Assembly (NCBI RefSeq): GCF_018128905.1
Contig: NZ_CP063808.1
Location: forward strand, 6,076,001 to 6,140,000
Origin: Streptomyces sp. A2-16
Lineage (GTDB): Bacteria; Actinomycetota; Actinomycetes; Streptomycetales; Streptomycetaceae
Reading direction: 5' to 3'
Length of the DNA stretch: 64,000 nt
Made by a program: the position numbers and the translations under genes. The notes below the pieces were generated by a model. That model worked only from the letters and a program-made list of their open reading frames with translations. It made no database searches and was not told the DNA's origin. Shown here piece by piece: positions 25,388 to 33,751 of this stretch (within the stretch, counting starts at the first letter, position 1; each line of letters begins with the position of its first letter).

Positions 25388-27390
25388 ACGTCGCTGACGT
25401 AGACGCCGGTGTTGCCGCTGTCGTCGTCGGTCTTCGCCCACCAGACGTTGGTCCACGCGCCGGACGTCTCGCGGCGGCCCAGGTTCGACTGGCAGAAGAA
25501 GTAGTTGGTGCCCGCTTTGAGGATTCCGGCCTCGTCGCCGGAGGCCGTGTAGGACGTGGCGGTCTTCCAGACGGTGCAGTTGTACTTGCCGCCGCCGATG
25601 GCGGTGCAGGCCGGGGCCGGTGCCGGGGTGCTCGGGTCGCTGTCCCCGCCGGTACCGCCGTCCCCGGAGCCGCCGCCCGCGTCGTCGTCGGAGGAGCCAC
25701 CGCCGGAGGAGTGCGCCGTCGAGGACGCGGAGGGACGGTTCGTGGGTTCGGAGCTGCCGTCCTCGCCCGGCTTCCCCTTCGCGCTCGGGCTCTTCCCGGC
25801 GTCCCCGTCCGTCAGCGCGGCGCTGCCCGAGGGGTTGTCGTCGGTGCGCGCCGAGGCGGAGGCGGTGGCGGACTCACTGGTGCCGGACGCGATCGGCCGG
25901 GCGTCGGCCTCGGCCTTGCCCGAGTTGTTCATCAAGGTGACGGCCGTGCCGGCCACCGCGAGAACAACCGCGACGGCCGCCGCGGCGAGCAGGACGCGTC
26001 TGTTGCGACGGGGCGCGCGGGAGGCGTCCACGGCCCTCGTGTCGCGAACGACGGACGTCTCGTAGCTGTGCGCCGCAGGTCCGGGCTGACCCGGAACAGG
26101 GCCTTGAGGAACAACCTGTCCCGGAACAGGGCCAGGACCTTGAGCGACGGCGGATGTCTCCGAGGCCTGTGCCGGACCACCGCTCTGCGGAGCGGATGCC
26201 ACCCACCAGGGCGCCGGCGGTTCGGCCTGCCCCGTGGCACCCTCGACAGGCCGGCCCTGGCCCTGCTGCCCGATGGCACCGCTGTCTTCCACGCCCGGCG
26301 AGCCCTGCCCGGGATGCGCGGTCACTGGAGCCGTCGCGGGCCCGGTCGGCTGCGCGGCCCCCGGCGTCTCCTGCGAGGAAGCTGCGGGCGCCGACCCCGT
26401 CGGATCCACCGGCCCGGGACCGTCCGCCGTCACCGGCGCCGTCGGAGCGTGGGGGACGGTCCCGGCCGGCCCCGCCGCTCCCGCCGTGTCCCGCAAGGTC
26501 GTCGTGGCGCTGTCCGCCGCGGGCGCGGCGCCGTCCGCCACCGCCTGCAGCAGCCCGCGCGCCTCCTCGGCCCCGGGACGGGCCTCGGGCCGCTTGTCCA
26601 GCAGGCGCCGGAGCACGGGCGCGAGGGGGCCGGCACGGTGGGACTCGGGGAGCGGCTCGCCCACGATCGCGGTGAGCGTCGAGAACGTCGACGTACGGCG
26701 AAACGGCGAGGCCCCCTCGACGGCCGCGTACAGGGTGGCGCCCAGGGCCCACACGTCGGAGGCCGGTCCGGGATCGGCCCCCTGGGCGCGCTCGGGCGCC
26801 ATGTAGTCGAGGGAGCCGACGAGATGGCCGGTGCGGGTGAGGTTCGTGGCCGAGCCGTCGCCCGGGTCCTCCATGGTGGCGATGCCGAAGTCGGTGAGCA
26901 GGACGCGGCCCGAGCGGTCGAGCAGGATGTTGCCGGGCTTGACGTCCCGGTGCAGCACGCCGGCCGCGTGGGCGGCGGCCAGCGCGTCCATGACCTTGGC
27001 GCCGATCTCGGCCGCCTCACGCGGGTCCAAGGGGCCGCGCTTACGGAGCACGGCGTCCAGGGAGGGGCCGTCGACCATCTCCATGACGATCAGCGGACGC
27101 CCGTCGACCTCGGCCACGTCGTGCACGGCGACGACACCGGGATGGCGGACCCGGGCGGCCGCACGGGCCTCGCGCTGCATCCGCAGCCGCAAATCCGCGA
27201 GTTCGGGGCCGTCGGCGTCGGTGTAGGTGCGCAGTTCCTTGACGGCGACCTCACGGCCGAGGACCTCGTCGACGGCCCTCCAGACCACACCCATGCCGCC
27301 GCGCCCGAGCTGTGCCATGACCCGGTAACGCCCGGCCAGCAGCCGACCGGCCTCGTCCTGGCCCTTTTCGTTGGTCTCCCCCGAAGACAC
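25333..27390 (-). CDS. transmembrane Ser/Thr protein kinase with Cys-bearing ectodomain
   Basis: Seen: 685 residues. Kinase domain (about 20-280): Gly loop LGRGGMGVVWRAV, Lys51, catalytic HRDVKPGNILLD (Asp149), LTDFGIATM, and APE-type YMAPERAQG. A long Pro/Gly/Ala/Thr-rich linker (about 285-465) leads to one membrane helix (about 470-492), a Ser/Gly-rich stalk and a C-terminal domain of about 90 residues with four Cys (CTAIGGGKYNCTVWKTATSY and later CQSNLG and the final PVC). Known: Streptomyces Pkn-type kinases with single-pass topology sense extracellular cues. No PASTA repeats are present. Start: GTG 27390. Confidence 0.92.
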   Translation of the reverse strand: MSSGETNEKGQDEAGRLLAGRYRVMAQLGRGGMGVVWRAVDEVLGREVAVKELRTYTDADGPELADLRLRMQREARAAARVRHPGVVAVHDVAEVDGRPLIVMEMVDGPSLDAVLRKRGPLDPREAAEIGAKVMDALAAAHAAGVLHRDVKPGNILLDRSGRVLLTDFGIATMEDPGDGSATNLTRTGHLVGSLDYMAPERAQGADPGPASDVWALGATLYAAVEGASPFRRTSTFSTLTAIVGEPLPESHRAGPLAPVLRRLLDKRPEARPGAEEARGLLQAVADGAAPAADSATTTLRDTAGAAGPAGTVPHAPTAPVTADGPGPVDPTGSAPAASSQETPGAAQPTGPATAPVTAHPGQGSPGVEDSGAIGQQGQGRPVEGATGQAEPPAPWWVASAPQSGGPAQASETSAVAQGPGPVPGQVVPQGPVPGQPGPAAHSYETSVVRDTRAVDASRAPRRNRRVLLAAAAVAVVLAVAGTAVTLMNNSGKAEADARPIASGTSESATASASARTDDNPSGSAALTDGDAGKSPSAKGKPGEDGSSEPTNRPSASSTAHSSGGGSSDDDAGGGSGDGGTGGDSDPSTPAPAPACTAIGGGKYNCTVWKTATSYTASGDEAGILKAGTNYFFCQSNLGRRETSGAWTNVWWAKTDDDSGNTGVYVSDVYIKGGNNDEPVPGLPVC

Positions 27391-27511
27391 TGTTGCCCCG
27401 TTCCTGTGACCCGTCAGTGTGTGCGGTACAGACTACGGGGCAGGAGTGACAACTCCGGCCGATGGTTGCGACTGTGACAGGGCCGCTACGTCTTCCGCCA
27501 CTTCGTGGAGA

Positions 27512-28816
27512 CTATTTCGCGGAGGCGGTCAGATCCCCGCGCCGGGGTGCGGCGTATCCCTCCAGGTCGGCCCGGGTCAGGCCGGTCAGCCGGGCGACCT
27601 CGCCGATGTCGAGGGCCCCGCAGTCGAGCCCGCGCAGCAGATAGCCGCTGAGCGCCTTGGCGGTGGCGGGCTCGTCCATGACGTCGCCGCCGGTGCGGTT
27701 GGCGTACCGGGTGAGCCGGCCGGCGGCCTGCTCGAAGCCCTCGCGGTAGAAGGCGAACACGGCCGCGTACCGGGTGGGAAGGTGGCCGGGGTGCATGTCC
27801 CAGCCCTGGTAGTAGGCGCGGGCCAGGGCCCGGCGGGTCAGGCCGTAGTGCAGCCGCCAGGCGTCGTGGACCTTCGCCGTCGGCCCGACCGGCAGGACGT
27901 TCGTGGAGCCGTCCGAGACCCGTACGCCGGTGCCCGCGGCCGCGACCTGCATGATCGCCTTGGCGTGGTCGGCGGCCGGGTGGTCGCTGGCCTGGTGGGC
28001 GGCGGAGACGCCGAGGCAGGCGCTGTAGTCGAAGGTGCCGTAGTGCAGTCCGGTGGCGCGGCCCTCGGCGGCCTGGATCATCCGGGCGACGGTGGCGGTG
28101 CCGTCGGTGGCGAGGATGGCCTGACTGGTCTCGATCTGGATCTCGAACCCGAGCCGCCCGGCGTCCAGTCCGTGCGCCTTCTCGAAGGCCTCCAGGAGCC
28201 GTACGAACGCGGTGACCTGCTCGGCGTAGGTCACCTTGGGCAGCGTCAGCACCAGCCCCTCGGGCAGACCGCCCGCCGCCATCAGACCGGTGAGGAAGAC
28301 GTCGAGGGTCCGGATGCCCCGGTCCCGGACGGCCGCCTCCATGCACTTCATGCGGATGCCCATGTACGGCGCCGCCGTGCCGTTCTCGTACGCCTCGGCG
28401 ATCAGCCGGGCCGCGCGGGCCGCCGTCTCGTCCTCCTCGGCGTCCGGGCGCGGGCCGTAGCCGTCCTCGAAGTCGACGCGCAGGTCCTCGATCGGCTCGC
28501 GCTCCAGCTTGGCGCGCACGCGCGCGTGGACGGGTTCGGCGAGTTCGTCGGACAGCCCGAGGACGGCGGCGAAGGACGCGGCGTCCGGGGCGTGTTCGTC
28601 GAGGGCGGTCAGGGCCTTCCGGCCCCAGGAGCGGACGGTGTCGGCGGCGAAGGCGTCACCGGGGACGTAGACGGTGTGCACGGGCTGGCGCGTGCCGGGG
28701 TCGCCGGGGTAGCGGCGCTCCAGTTCGGCGTCGACCGGCGCGAGGGAGGCGCTGATCTCCTCGCTGACGGCACCCGCGAGGCTCGTCGCCACCCGCTCCT
28801 GCTGGCCCTGACCCAT
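27512..28816 (-). CDS. aldolase-fold protein, DUF6986 type (HpcH/HpaI-like)
   Basis: Seen: 434 residues. EDLRVDFEDGYGPRPDAEED carries the acidic metal site of the HpcH/HpaI and citrate-lyase-beta family, and IQIETSQAIL with GRATGLHYGTFDYSA supplies further active-site residues of the TIM barrel. Known: relatives cleave C-C bonds of 2-keto or beta-hydroxy acids with divalent metal. The family is annotated in actinomycetes as DUF6986 (from memory). Start: ATG 28816 follows GGAGGGTGTGGG. Two inverted-repeat sites lie directly upstream. Inferred link: glyoxylate/ureide catabolism; weak. Confidence 0.65.
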   Translation of the reverse strand: MGQGQQERVATSLAGAVSEEISASLAPVDAELERRYPGDPGTRQPVHTVYVPGDAFAADTVRSWGRKALTALDEHAPDAASFAAVLGLSDELAEPVHARVRAKLEREPIEDLRVDFEDGYGPRPDAEEDETAARAARLIAEAYENGTAAPYMGIRMKCMEAAVRDRGIRTLDVFLTGLMAAGGLPEGLVLTLPKVTYAEQVTAFVRLLEAFEKAHGLDAGRLGFEIQIETSQAILATDGTATVARMIQAAEGRATGLHYGTFDYSACLGVSAAHQASDHPAADHAKAIMQVAAAGTGVRVSDGSTNVLPVGPTAKVHDAWRLHYGLTRRALARAYYQGWDMHPGHLPTRYAAVFAFYREGFEQAAGRLTRYANRTGGDVMDEPATAKALSGYLLRGLDCGALDIGEVARLTGLTRADLEGYAAPRRGDLTASAK

Positions 28817-28832
28817 CCCACACCCTCCACTT

Positions 28833-28867
28833 TTCCGTCATACGGAATCAACAATCCGTAGAACGAA
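28833..28867. promoter_or_regulatory. two tandem operators, 21 bp apart, before the aldolase gene
   Basis: TTCCG-TCATA-CGGAA (28833-28847) is a perfect inverted repeat, followed by ATCCG-TAGAA-CGAA (28854-28867), an imperfect copy exactly 21 bp later (two helical turns). Sites of the TTCCG-N5-CGGAA kind are bound by IclR-type regulators such as AllR; the match is an inference. Confidence 0.55.
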
Positions 28868-29006
28868 GTTATCCGCGAAGCTTCCCGGCGGTCAACACCC
28901 CGTCCACAGCATGAGCCACCTCGTTCATTCAAGGTGCCGAGAACCTCTACGCCCTCTACCGCACTCCGGTTCGAACATTCATCCTGTCCCGTCGGGAGGG
29001 AACACC

Positions 29007-29900
29007 ATGTCGGACACCCACAGAATGACGCGTCGTATGGGCCTGAGAACCGCCGTGGCCGCCGCCGTCACCGTGCCGCTGATGGGCACGCTGCCAGCCT
29101 CCGCCGCCAAACCGTCCAACCGCCGACTCGATGTCATGACGTTCAATCTGCGCTTCGCCAGTACCTCCGAACCCAACAGCTGGGCCGTCCGCCGCCCGGT
29201 GATGCGCCGACTGCTGCGTCAGCAGGCGCCCACCCTGATGGGCACGCAGGAAGGCCTCTACCAGCAGTTGCGCGACATCCATTCCGACCTCGGACGGCAC
29301 TACGACTGGATCGGCACCGGCCGCGAGGGCGGGTCTCACGACGAGTCCACGGCGATCTTCTACGACACCCGGCGCCTCGTCCCCGTCGAGCACGACACGC
29401 ACTGGCTCTCCGACACGCCCAGGGTCGTCGGCTCGAACACCTGGGGCGCCGCGCTCCCCCGGATCGTCACCTGGGTGCGCTTCCGTGACCGGGCGGGCGG
29501 CGGACAGGAGTTCCACGTCCTCAACACCCACTTCGACCATGTGAGCCAGTACGCGCGCGAGCGTTCCGCGCAGTTCCTCGGCCGGCGGATCGCCGCGTTC
29601 GACCCGGCGACACCGGTCCTGGTGACCGGTGACTTCAACGCCGCGGCGCACGACAACCGGGCGTACGACACCCTGCTCGCCACGGGGCTCGTCGACACCT
29701 GGGACGCGGCCGCCGAACGCGGCGAGCCGTACGCCACCTTCCACGGCTACAAACCCCTGACTCCGGGCGGTGAGCGCATCGACTGGATCCTCGCCACGCC
29801 CGGCACGACCGTGCACCGGGCCTGGATCGACACCTTCGCGCTGAACGGGCAGTTCCCGAGCGACCATCTGCCGGTGCAGGCCACGGTGACCCTGGGATGA
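29007..29900 (+). CDS. secreted endonuclease/exonuclease/phosphatase-family protein
   Basis: Seen: 297 residues. An N-terminal twin-arginine-like or Sec signal (MTRRMGLRTAVAAAVTVPLMG, shortest form) precedes the mature fold. Fold motifs: DVMTFNLRFA (Asn), GTQEGLYQQL (metal Glu), THFDHVSQYAR, VTGDFNAAAHD (catalytic Asp/Asn) and SDHLPVQATV (Asp-His). Known: this superfamily includes DNases, sphingomyelinases and inositol phosphatases; the substrate cannot be told. Start: ATG 29007 follows GGGAGGGAACACC. A bidirectional hairpin follows the stop by 3 bp. Confidence 0.85.
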   Translation: MSDTHRMTRRMGLRTAVAAAVTVPLMGTLPASAAKPSNRRLDVMTFNLRFASTSEPNSWAVRRPVMRRLLRQQAPTLMGTQEGLYQQLRDIHSDLGRHYDWIGTGREGGSHDESTAIFYDTRRLVPVEHDTHWLSDTPRVVGSNTWGAALPRIVTWVRFRDRAGGGQEFHVLNTHFDHVSQYARERSAQFLGRRIAAFDPATPVLVTGDFNAAAHDNRAYDTLLATGLVDTWDAAAERGEPYATFHGYKPLTPGGERIDWILATPGTTVHRAWIDTFALNGQFPSDHLPVQATVTLG

Positions 29901-29903
29901 GCC

Positions 29904-29941
29904 GAGGCCCCCGTGACCGCCGGTGCGGTCGCGGGGGCCTC
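29904..29941. terminator. bidirectional hairpin between the EEP protein and etfA
   Basis: Arms of 17 bp (GAGGCCCCCGTGACCGC with GCGGTCGCGGGGGCCTC) pair with one wobble around loop CGGT, between convergent genes. Confidence 0.8.
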
Positions 29942-29958
29942 GTGCGCCCGGAGCGGGA

Positions 29959-30921
29959 TCAGCCCTTGCGGGAGTTGATCTCCTCGGTGAGGGCGGGGAC
30001 GACGTCGAAGAGGTCGCCGACGACGCCGTAGTCGACGAGGTCGAAGATCGGGGCCTCGGCGTCCTTGTTGACCGCGACGATGGTCTTGGAGGTCTGCATG
30101 CCCGCGCGGTGCTGGATCGCGCCGGAGATGCCGTTGGCGATGTACAGCTGCGGGGAGACGGACTTGCCGGTCTGGCCGACCTGGTTGGTGTGCGGGTACC
30201 AGCCGGCGTCGACGGCGGCGCGGGAGGCGCCGACGGCAGCGCCGAGGGAGTCGGCGAGGGCCTCGATGATCGCGAAGTTCTCGGAGCCGTTGACACCACG
30301 GCCACCGGAGACCACGATCGCGGCCTCGGTGAGCTCCGGGCGGCCCGTCGACTCACGCGGGGTACGCGCGGTGACCTTGGTGCCGGTCGCGGCGGCGGAG
30401 AAGGTCACGGCCAGCGCCTCGACCGCGCCGGCGGCCGGGGCGGCCTCCACGGCGGCCGAGTTCGGCTTGACCGTGATGACCGGAGTGCCGTTGGAGACAC
30501 GGGACTTGGTGGTGAAGGAGGCGGCGAACACCGACTGGGTGGCCACCGGGCCCTCGTCGCCGGCCTCCAGGTCGACGGCGTCGGTGATGATGCCGGAACC
30601 GATGCGCAGCGCCAGCCGGGCGGCGATCTCCTTGCCCTCGGCGGAGGAGGGGACCAGCACGGCGGCCGGGGACACAGACTCGACGGCGGCCTGCAGCGCG
30701 TCCACCTTGGGAACGACCAGGTAGTCGGCGTACTCGGCGGCCTCGTGGGTGAGGACCTTGACCGCGCCGTGCTCGGCGAGGGCGGCGGCGGTGTCACCGG
30801 CGCCGTTGCCCAGCGCGACGGCGACGGGCTCGCCGATACGGCGGGCCAGGGTCAGCAGCTCCAGGGTGGGCTTGCGGACGGCACCGTCCACGTGATCGAC
30901 GTAGACGAGAACTTCAGCCAT
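29959..30921 (-). CDS. etfA: electron transfer flavoprotein, alpha subunit
   Basis: Seen: 320 residues. The C-terminal FAD-binding region has the family signature VDAGWYPHTNQVGQTGKSVS followed by PQLYIANGISGAIQHRAGM, and IVAVNKDAEAPIFDLVDYGV. Known: with EtfB forms the FAD/AMP heterodimer that takes electrons from acyl-CoA and other dehydrogenases and passes them to the quinone pool via ETF-QO. Start: ATG 30921, after GGAGAG. Follows etfB with a 71-bp gap, on the same transcript by position. Confidence 0.96.
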   Translation of the reverse strand: MAEVLVYVDHVDGAVRKPTLELLTLARRIGEPVAVALGNGAGDTAAALAEHGAVKVLTHEAAEYADYLVVPKVDALQAAVESVSPAAVLVPSSAEGKEIAARLALRIGSGIITDAVDLEAGDEGPVATQSVFAASFTTKSRVSNGTPVITVKPNSAAVEAAPAAGAVEALAVTFSAAATGTKVTARTPRESTGRPELTEAAIVVSGGRGVNGSENFAIIEALADSLGAAVGASRAAVDAGWYPHTNQVGQTGKSVSPQLYIANGISGAIQHRAGMQTSKTIVAVNKDAEAPIFDLVDYGVVGDLFDVVPALTEEINSRKG

Positions 30922-30992
30922 GGGAATGCTCTCCTGCGGATTGCGAAGTCTGAGGGGCGGAAGGGGGGTTGAGCCTCAGCGGGCCAGAACCC

Positions 30993-31781
30993 TTAGATGA
31001 ACTTCTGGCTCGCGAGGAACTCGGCGAGCTGCTTGCCGCCCTCGCCCTCGTCCTTGACGATCGTGCCCGCGGTACGGGCCGGGCGCGCCGCGGCGGAGTC
31101 GACCGTGGTCCAGGAGCCCTCCAGGCCGACCTGCCCGGCCTCCAGGTCCAGGTCCGACAGGTCCCAGGACTCGACCGGCTTCTTCTTGGCCGCCATGATG
31201 CCCTTGAAGGACGGGTAACGCGCCTCGCCCGACTGGTCGGTCACCGAGACCACGGCCGGGAGGGAGGCCTCCAGCTGCTCCGAGGCGGCATCCCCGTCAC
31301 GGCGGCCCTTCACGGTGCCGTCCTCGACGGAGACCTCGGACAGCAGGGTGACCTGCGGGACACCCAGGCGCTCGGCCAGCAGGGCCGGGACGATGCCCAT
31401 GGTGCCGTCGGTGGAGGCCATGCCGGAGACCACCAGGTCGTAGCCGGCCTTCTCGATCGCCTTGGCCAGCACCAGGGAGGTGCCCAGCGCGTCGGTGCCG
31501 TGCAGGTCGTCGTCCTCGACGTGGATCGCCTTGTCCGCGCCCATCGACAGCGCCTTGCGCAGCGCGTCCTTGGCGTCCTCGGGGCCGACCGTCAGAACGG
31601 TGACCTCGACGTCGTCGTCGGAGTTCTCCGAGATCTGCAGCGCCTGCTCGACCGCGTACTCGTCCAGTTCGGAGAGCAGACCGTCCACGTCGTCCCGGTC
31701 GACGGTCAGGTCATCGGCGAAGTGCCGGTCGCCGGTGGCGTCGGGCACGTACTTCACAGTGACAACGATCCTCAAGCTCAC
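30993..31781 (-). CDS. etfB: electron transfer flavoprotein, beta subunit
   Basis: Seen: 262 residues beginning MSLRIVVTVKYVPDATGDRH. Signature region AAKKKPVESWDLSDL and AMP-binding segment VSGMASTDGTMGIVPALLAE are conserved in EtfB. Known: partner of EtfA in beta-oxidation and branched-chain amino acid breakdown. First gene of the two-gene unit. An operator-like element TACTCACCAGTA lies about 110 bp upstream. Confidence 0.96.
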   Translation of the reverse strand: MSLRIVVTVKYVPDATGDRHFADDLTVDRDDVDGLLSELDEYAVEQALQISENSDDDVEVTVLTVGPEDAKDALRKALSMGADKAIHVEDDDLHGTDALGTSLVLAKAIEKAGYDLVVSGMASTDGTMGIVPALLAERLGVPQVTLLSEVSVEDGTVKGRRDGDAASEQLEASLPAVVSVTDQSGEARYPSFKGIMAAKKKPVESWDLSDLDLEAGQVGLEGSWTTVDSAAARPARTAGTIVKDEGEGGKQLAEFLASQKFI

Positions 31782-31888
31782 GCCGGCTCTCCTACTGCCT
31801 CGTCATTTCTCGGCTGCCTCTTGCAGGCAGCATAGGCGCCCCAAGCGGCCGATCCCGGTCGGGGCTGGCTGCGCTCCGACCGCAATAT

Positions 31889-31900
31889 TACTCACCAGTA
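31889..31900. promoter_or_regulatory. inverted repeat upstream of etfB
   Basis: TACT-CACC-AGTA is a short perfect inverted repeat in an AT-rich patch (31880-31905) upstream of etfBA. A TetR-type fatty-acid-catabolism site is a possible reading. No clear promoter hexamers could be paired with certainty. Confidence 0.35.
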
Positions 31901-32007
31901 CAACCAGTTCCTGCCCGCTAAGCAAGCGCTTTGAACTGTGACCTTTGCAACGCAGCGTAATCGGAACTCGACGGCCCCGCACACCGGCCGAGCAGCCGAC
32001 GAGCCGA

Positions 32008-32517
32008 TCAGTCGCGCAGGCCGTTGAACCGGCCCTGGTGGTAGAGCAGCGGCCGCCCGGCGCCCGCGGGGTCACCGAGCCGCACCTCGGCGAGCACGAT
32101 GCGGTGATCACCGGCGGGCACGCGTGCGTGCACCCGGCAGACCATCCAGGCGAGCACGTCGTCGAGGACGGGGACGCCCTCGGGTCCCTCGCGCCAGGAG
32201 GTGGGCGCGCCGAAGCGGTCGGCGCCGCTGCGGGCGAAGGTGGCGGCCAGCTCCTCCTGGTGCTCGCCGAGTATGTGCACCCCCACGTGCTCGGCCCGGG
32301 ACACCGCCGGCCAGCTGGAGGCGCCCGTGCCGATCCCGAAGGACAGCATGGGGGGTTCGGCGGACACCGAGGCGAGGGAGGTGGCGGTGAAGCCGACCGG
32401 GCCGGTGTCACCGCGCGCGGTGATCACGGCGACCCCCGCCGCGTGCCGCCGGAAGACGGAGCGCAGGAGGTCGGGAGAGGCGAGACGCGGGCTGCCGAGG
32501 TCGGACGTGGCGGTCAT
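32008..32517 (-). CDS. flavin reductase-family protein (FMN-dependent)
   Basis: Seen: 169 residues. RRHAAGVAVITARGDTGPVG and FTATSLASVSAEPPMLSFGI are the flavin-binding segments of the HpaC/RutF split-barrel family; the C-terminal GDHRIVLAEV and LLYHQGRFNGL also match. Known: supplies reduced FMN to monooxygenases, for example in sulfonate or aromatic breakdown. Start: ATG 32517 after AAGGAACCCCGT. It is preceded on the same strand by a 26-codon leader peptide ending near cysteine codons, implying attenuation control linked to sulfur supply. Confidence 0.85.
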   Translation of the reverse strand: MTATSDLGSPRLASPDLLRSVFRRHAAGVAVITARGDTGPVGFTATSLASVSAEPPMLSFGIGTGASSWPAVSRAEHVGVHILGEHQEELAATFARSGADRFGAPTSWREGPEGVPVLDDVLAWMVCRVHARVPAGDHRIVLAEVRLGDPAGAGRPLLYHQGRFNGLRD

Positions 32518-32561
32518 ACGGGGTTCCTTCTGCGAGGAGTGTCGAGCGGGACCGTGGCTGC

Positions 32562-32642
32562 TCAACAGGCCGGACAGCGCGCGCTCGCGGTGCGGGCGAG
32601 GTCGACGTGGACCCGCCCGAACAGAAGGAGTTCCGTAGGCAT
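32562..32642 (-). CDS. 26-residue putative leader peptide upstream of the flavin reductase
   Basis: Seen: an ATG at 32642 with AT-rich lead-in opens MPTELLLFGRVHVDLARTAS then ARCPAC and stop, ending 44 bases before the flavin reductase start. Known: actinobacteria carry short leader peptides with a HVDL-x-R-x-A-S-A-x-C pattern before sulfur-related and flavin reductase genes; some with Cys codons act as cysteine-responsive attenuators. The two Cys codons at the end, plus the position, fit that class. Inferred: ribosome progress over Cys codons sets readthrough into the reductase gene. The gene is too short for ordinary gene calling. Confidence 0.75.
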   Translation of the reverse strand: MPTELLLFGRVHVDLARTASARCPAC

Positions 32643-32725
32643 ACGGTCAGGCTGACGATACGTGCGGTGCGCAGTCAAGTACGTTCCGCGATGTGGGAGA
32701 TGCCTCACCGTGAGCGCGCCCTCGG

Positions 32726-33154
32726 TCACACGGCCTCCCCGATCGCCGCTATGACGTCCGCCTTGCGCGGCTGCCCGGTGGCCCGCCGTACGACCCGGCC
32801 GTCGGCGTCGAGGACGAGCACGGTCGGGGTCTTGAGGATGTCGAGCGCACGGACCAGGTCGAGGTTCTTCTCGGCGTCGATCTCGACGTGGGTCACGCCC
32901 GGGACCATGCCGGCGACCTCGCCCAGCACCCGCCGGGTCGCCCGGCAGGGCGCGCAGAAGGCGCTGGAGAACTGGACGAGCGTGGCACGCTCGCCGAGGT
33001 CCTCGCCCAGCTCGGCAGCGCCGAGCCGCTTTCCGTCGTCGCGCCCGCGCACCCGCACTCTCCCGCTCCGCCGCCGCTGCAGCACTCCGAAGGCGCTCGC
33101 CACAGCGAGCACCGCCACGCACACCACCAGTCCGGTCATCACCCGCACAAGCAT
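32726..33154 (-). CDS. thioredoxin-family membrane-anchored protein
   Basis: Seen: 142 residues. One N-terminal membrane helix (about 5-23), then a thioredoxin fold with active site FSSAFCAPC (Cys67 and Cys70) followed by Arg-Ala-Thr and DILKTPTVLVLDADG (cis-Pro). Known: CxxC thioredoxin-like proteins reduce disulfides; the CAPC motif is close to but not the classical CGPC. Start: ATG 33154 (ATG 33139 is an alternative). It is divergent from a DUF4395 gene; thioredoxin and DUF4395 genes are often neighbours in actinomycetes. Inferred: extracytoplasmic thiol handling. Confidence 0.85.
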   Translation of the reverse strand: MLVRVMTGLVVCVAVLAVASAFGVLQRRRSGRVRVRGRDDGKRLGAAELGEDLGERATLVQFSSAFCAPCRATRRVLGEVAGMVPGVTHVEIDAEKNLDLVRALDILKTPTVLVLDADGRVVRRATGQPRKADVIAAIGEAV

Positions 33155-33214
33155 TCACGAGACTGCAAAGATTCCCGACTCCCCCCTGCCTTCCCGCTGC
33201 GGAATGCTTGATTC

Positions 33215-33631
33215 ATGGACATTGATGCACGCGGGCCCCGCTTCGGCGCGGCCGTGACGACCGTCGTTCTGGCGGCCGTTCTGATCACGGGCAGCGTCTG
33301 GCTGCTGGCCTGGCAGACGCTGGCGTTCGCGCTGGGCGCGGCCGGCGGGGTGGCCCGCTCGCCGTACGGCTGGGTCTTCCGCAGGGCCGTACGGCCGCGG
33401 ATCGGGCCGCCGACCGAGTTCGAGGCACCGGAACCGCCGCGATTCGCGCAGGCGGTGGGCCTCGCCTTCGCGGGCCTGGGACTGGTGGGGTACGGAATCG
33501 GGCCGGAGTGGCTCGGACTCGTCGCCACCGGAGCAGCGCTCGCGGCCGCGTTCCTCAACGCCACGTTCGGGTACTGCCTGGGATGCGAGATGTACCTGCT
33601 CGTGCGGCGGGTAGCGGTACGCGCGGAGTAA
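33215..33631 (+). CDS. DUF4395 membrane protein
   Basis: Seen: 138 residues with an opening pair of hydrophobic helices and a C-terminal helix pair. The end carries NATFGYCLGCEMYLLVRR, with Cys121 and Cys124, typical of DUF4395. Known: the family pairs with thioredoxin-like or rhodanese genes and is thought to handle sulfur or thiol redox in the membrane; the reaction is unproven. Divergent from the thioredoxin-like gene by 60 bp. Start: ATG 33215. Confidence 0.8.
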   Translation: MDIDARGPRFGAAVTTVVLAAVLITGSVWLLAWQTLAFALGAAGGVARSPYGWVFRRAVRPRIGPPTEFEAPEPPRFAQAVGLAFAGLGLVGYGIGPEWLGLVATGAALAAAFLNATFGYCLGCEMYLLVRRVAVRAE

Positions 33632-33751
33632 AGGAGGCTTAAAAGCCCAAGGTGGATCAAGGGCCGACGTGACGAGAATCTCTCCCCGGCCGGGCACCAG
33701 GACTGGCTCCCCGCCCGTTCTTCGGGCACGATCTGCGAGATGCCGTAAACC

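Noticed and set aside
28973..28982. GGTTCGAACA resembling a tRNA T-loop
   Set aside because: No cloverleaf can be drawn; it is just upstream of the secreted EEP gene.
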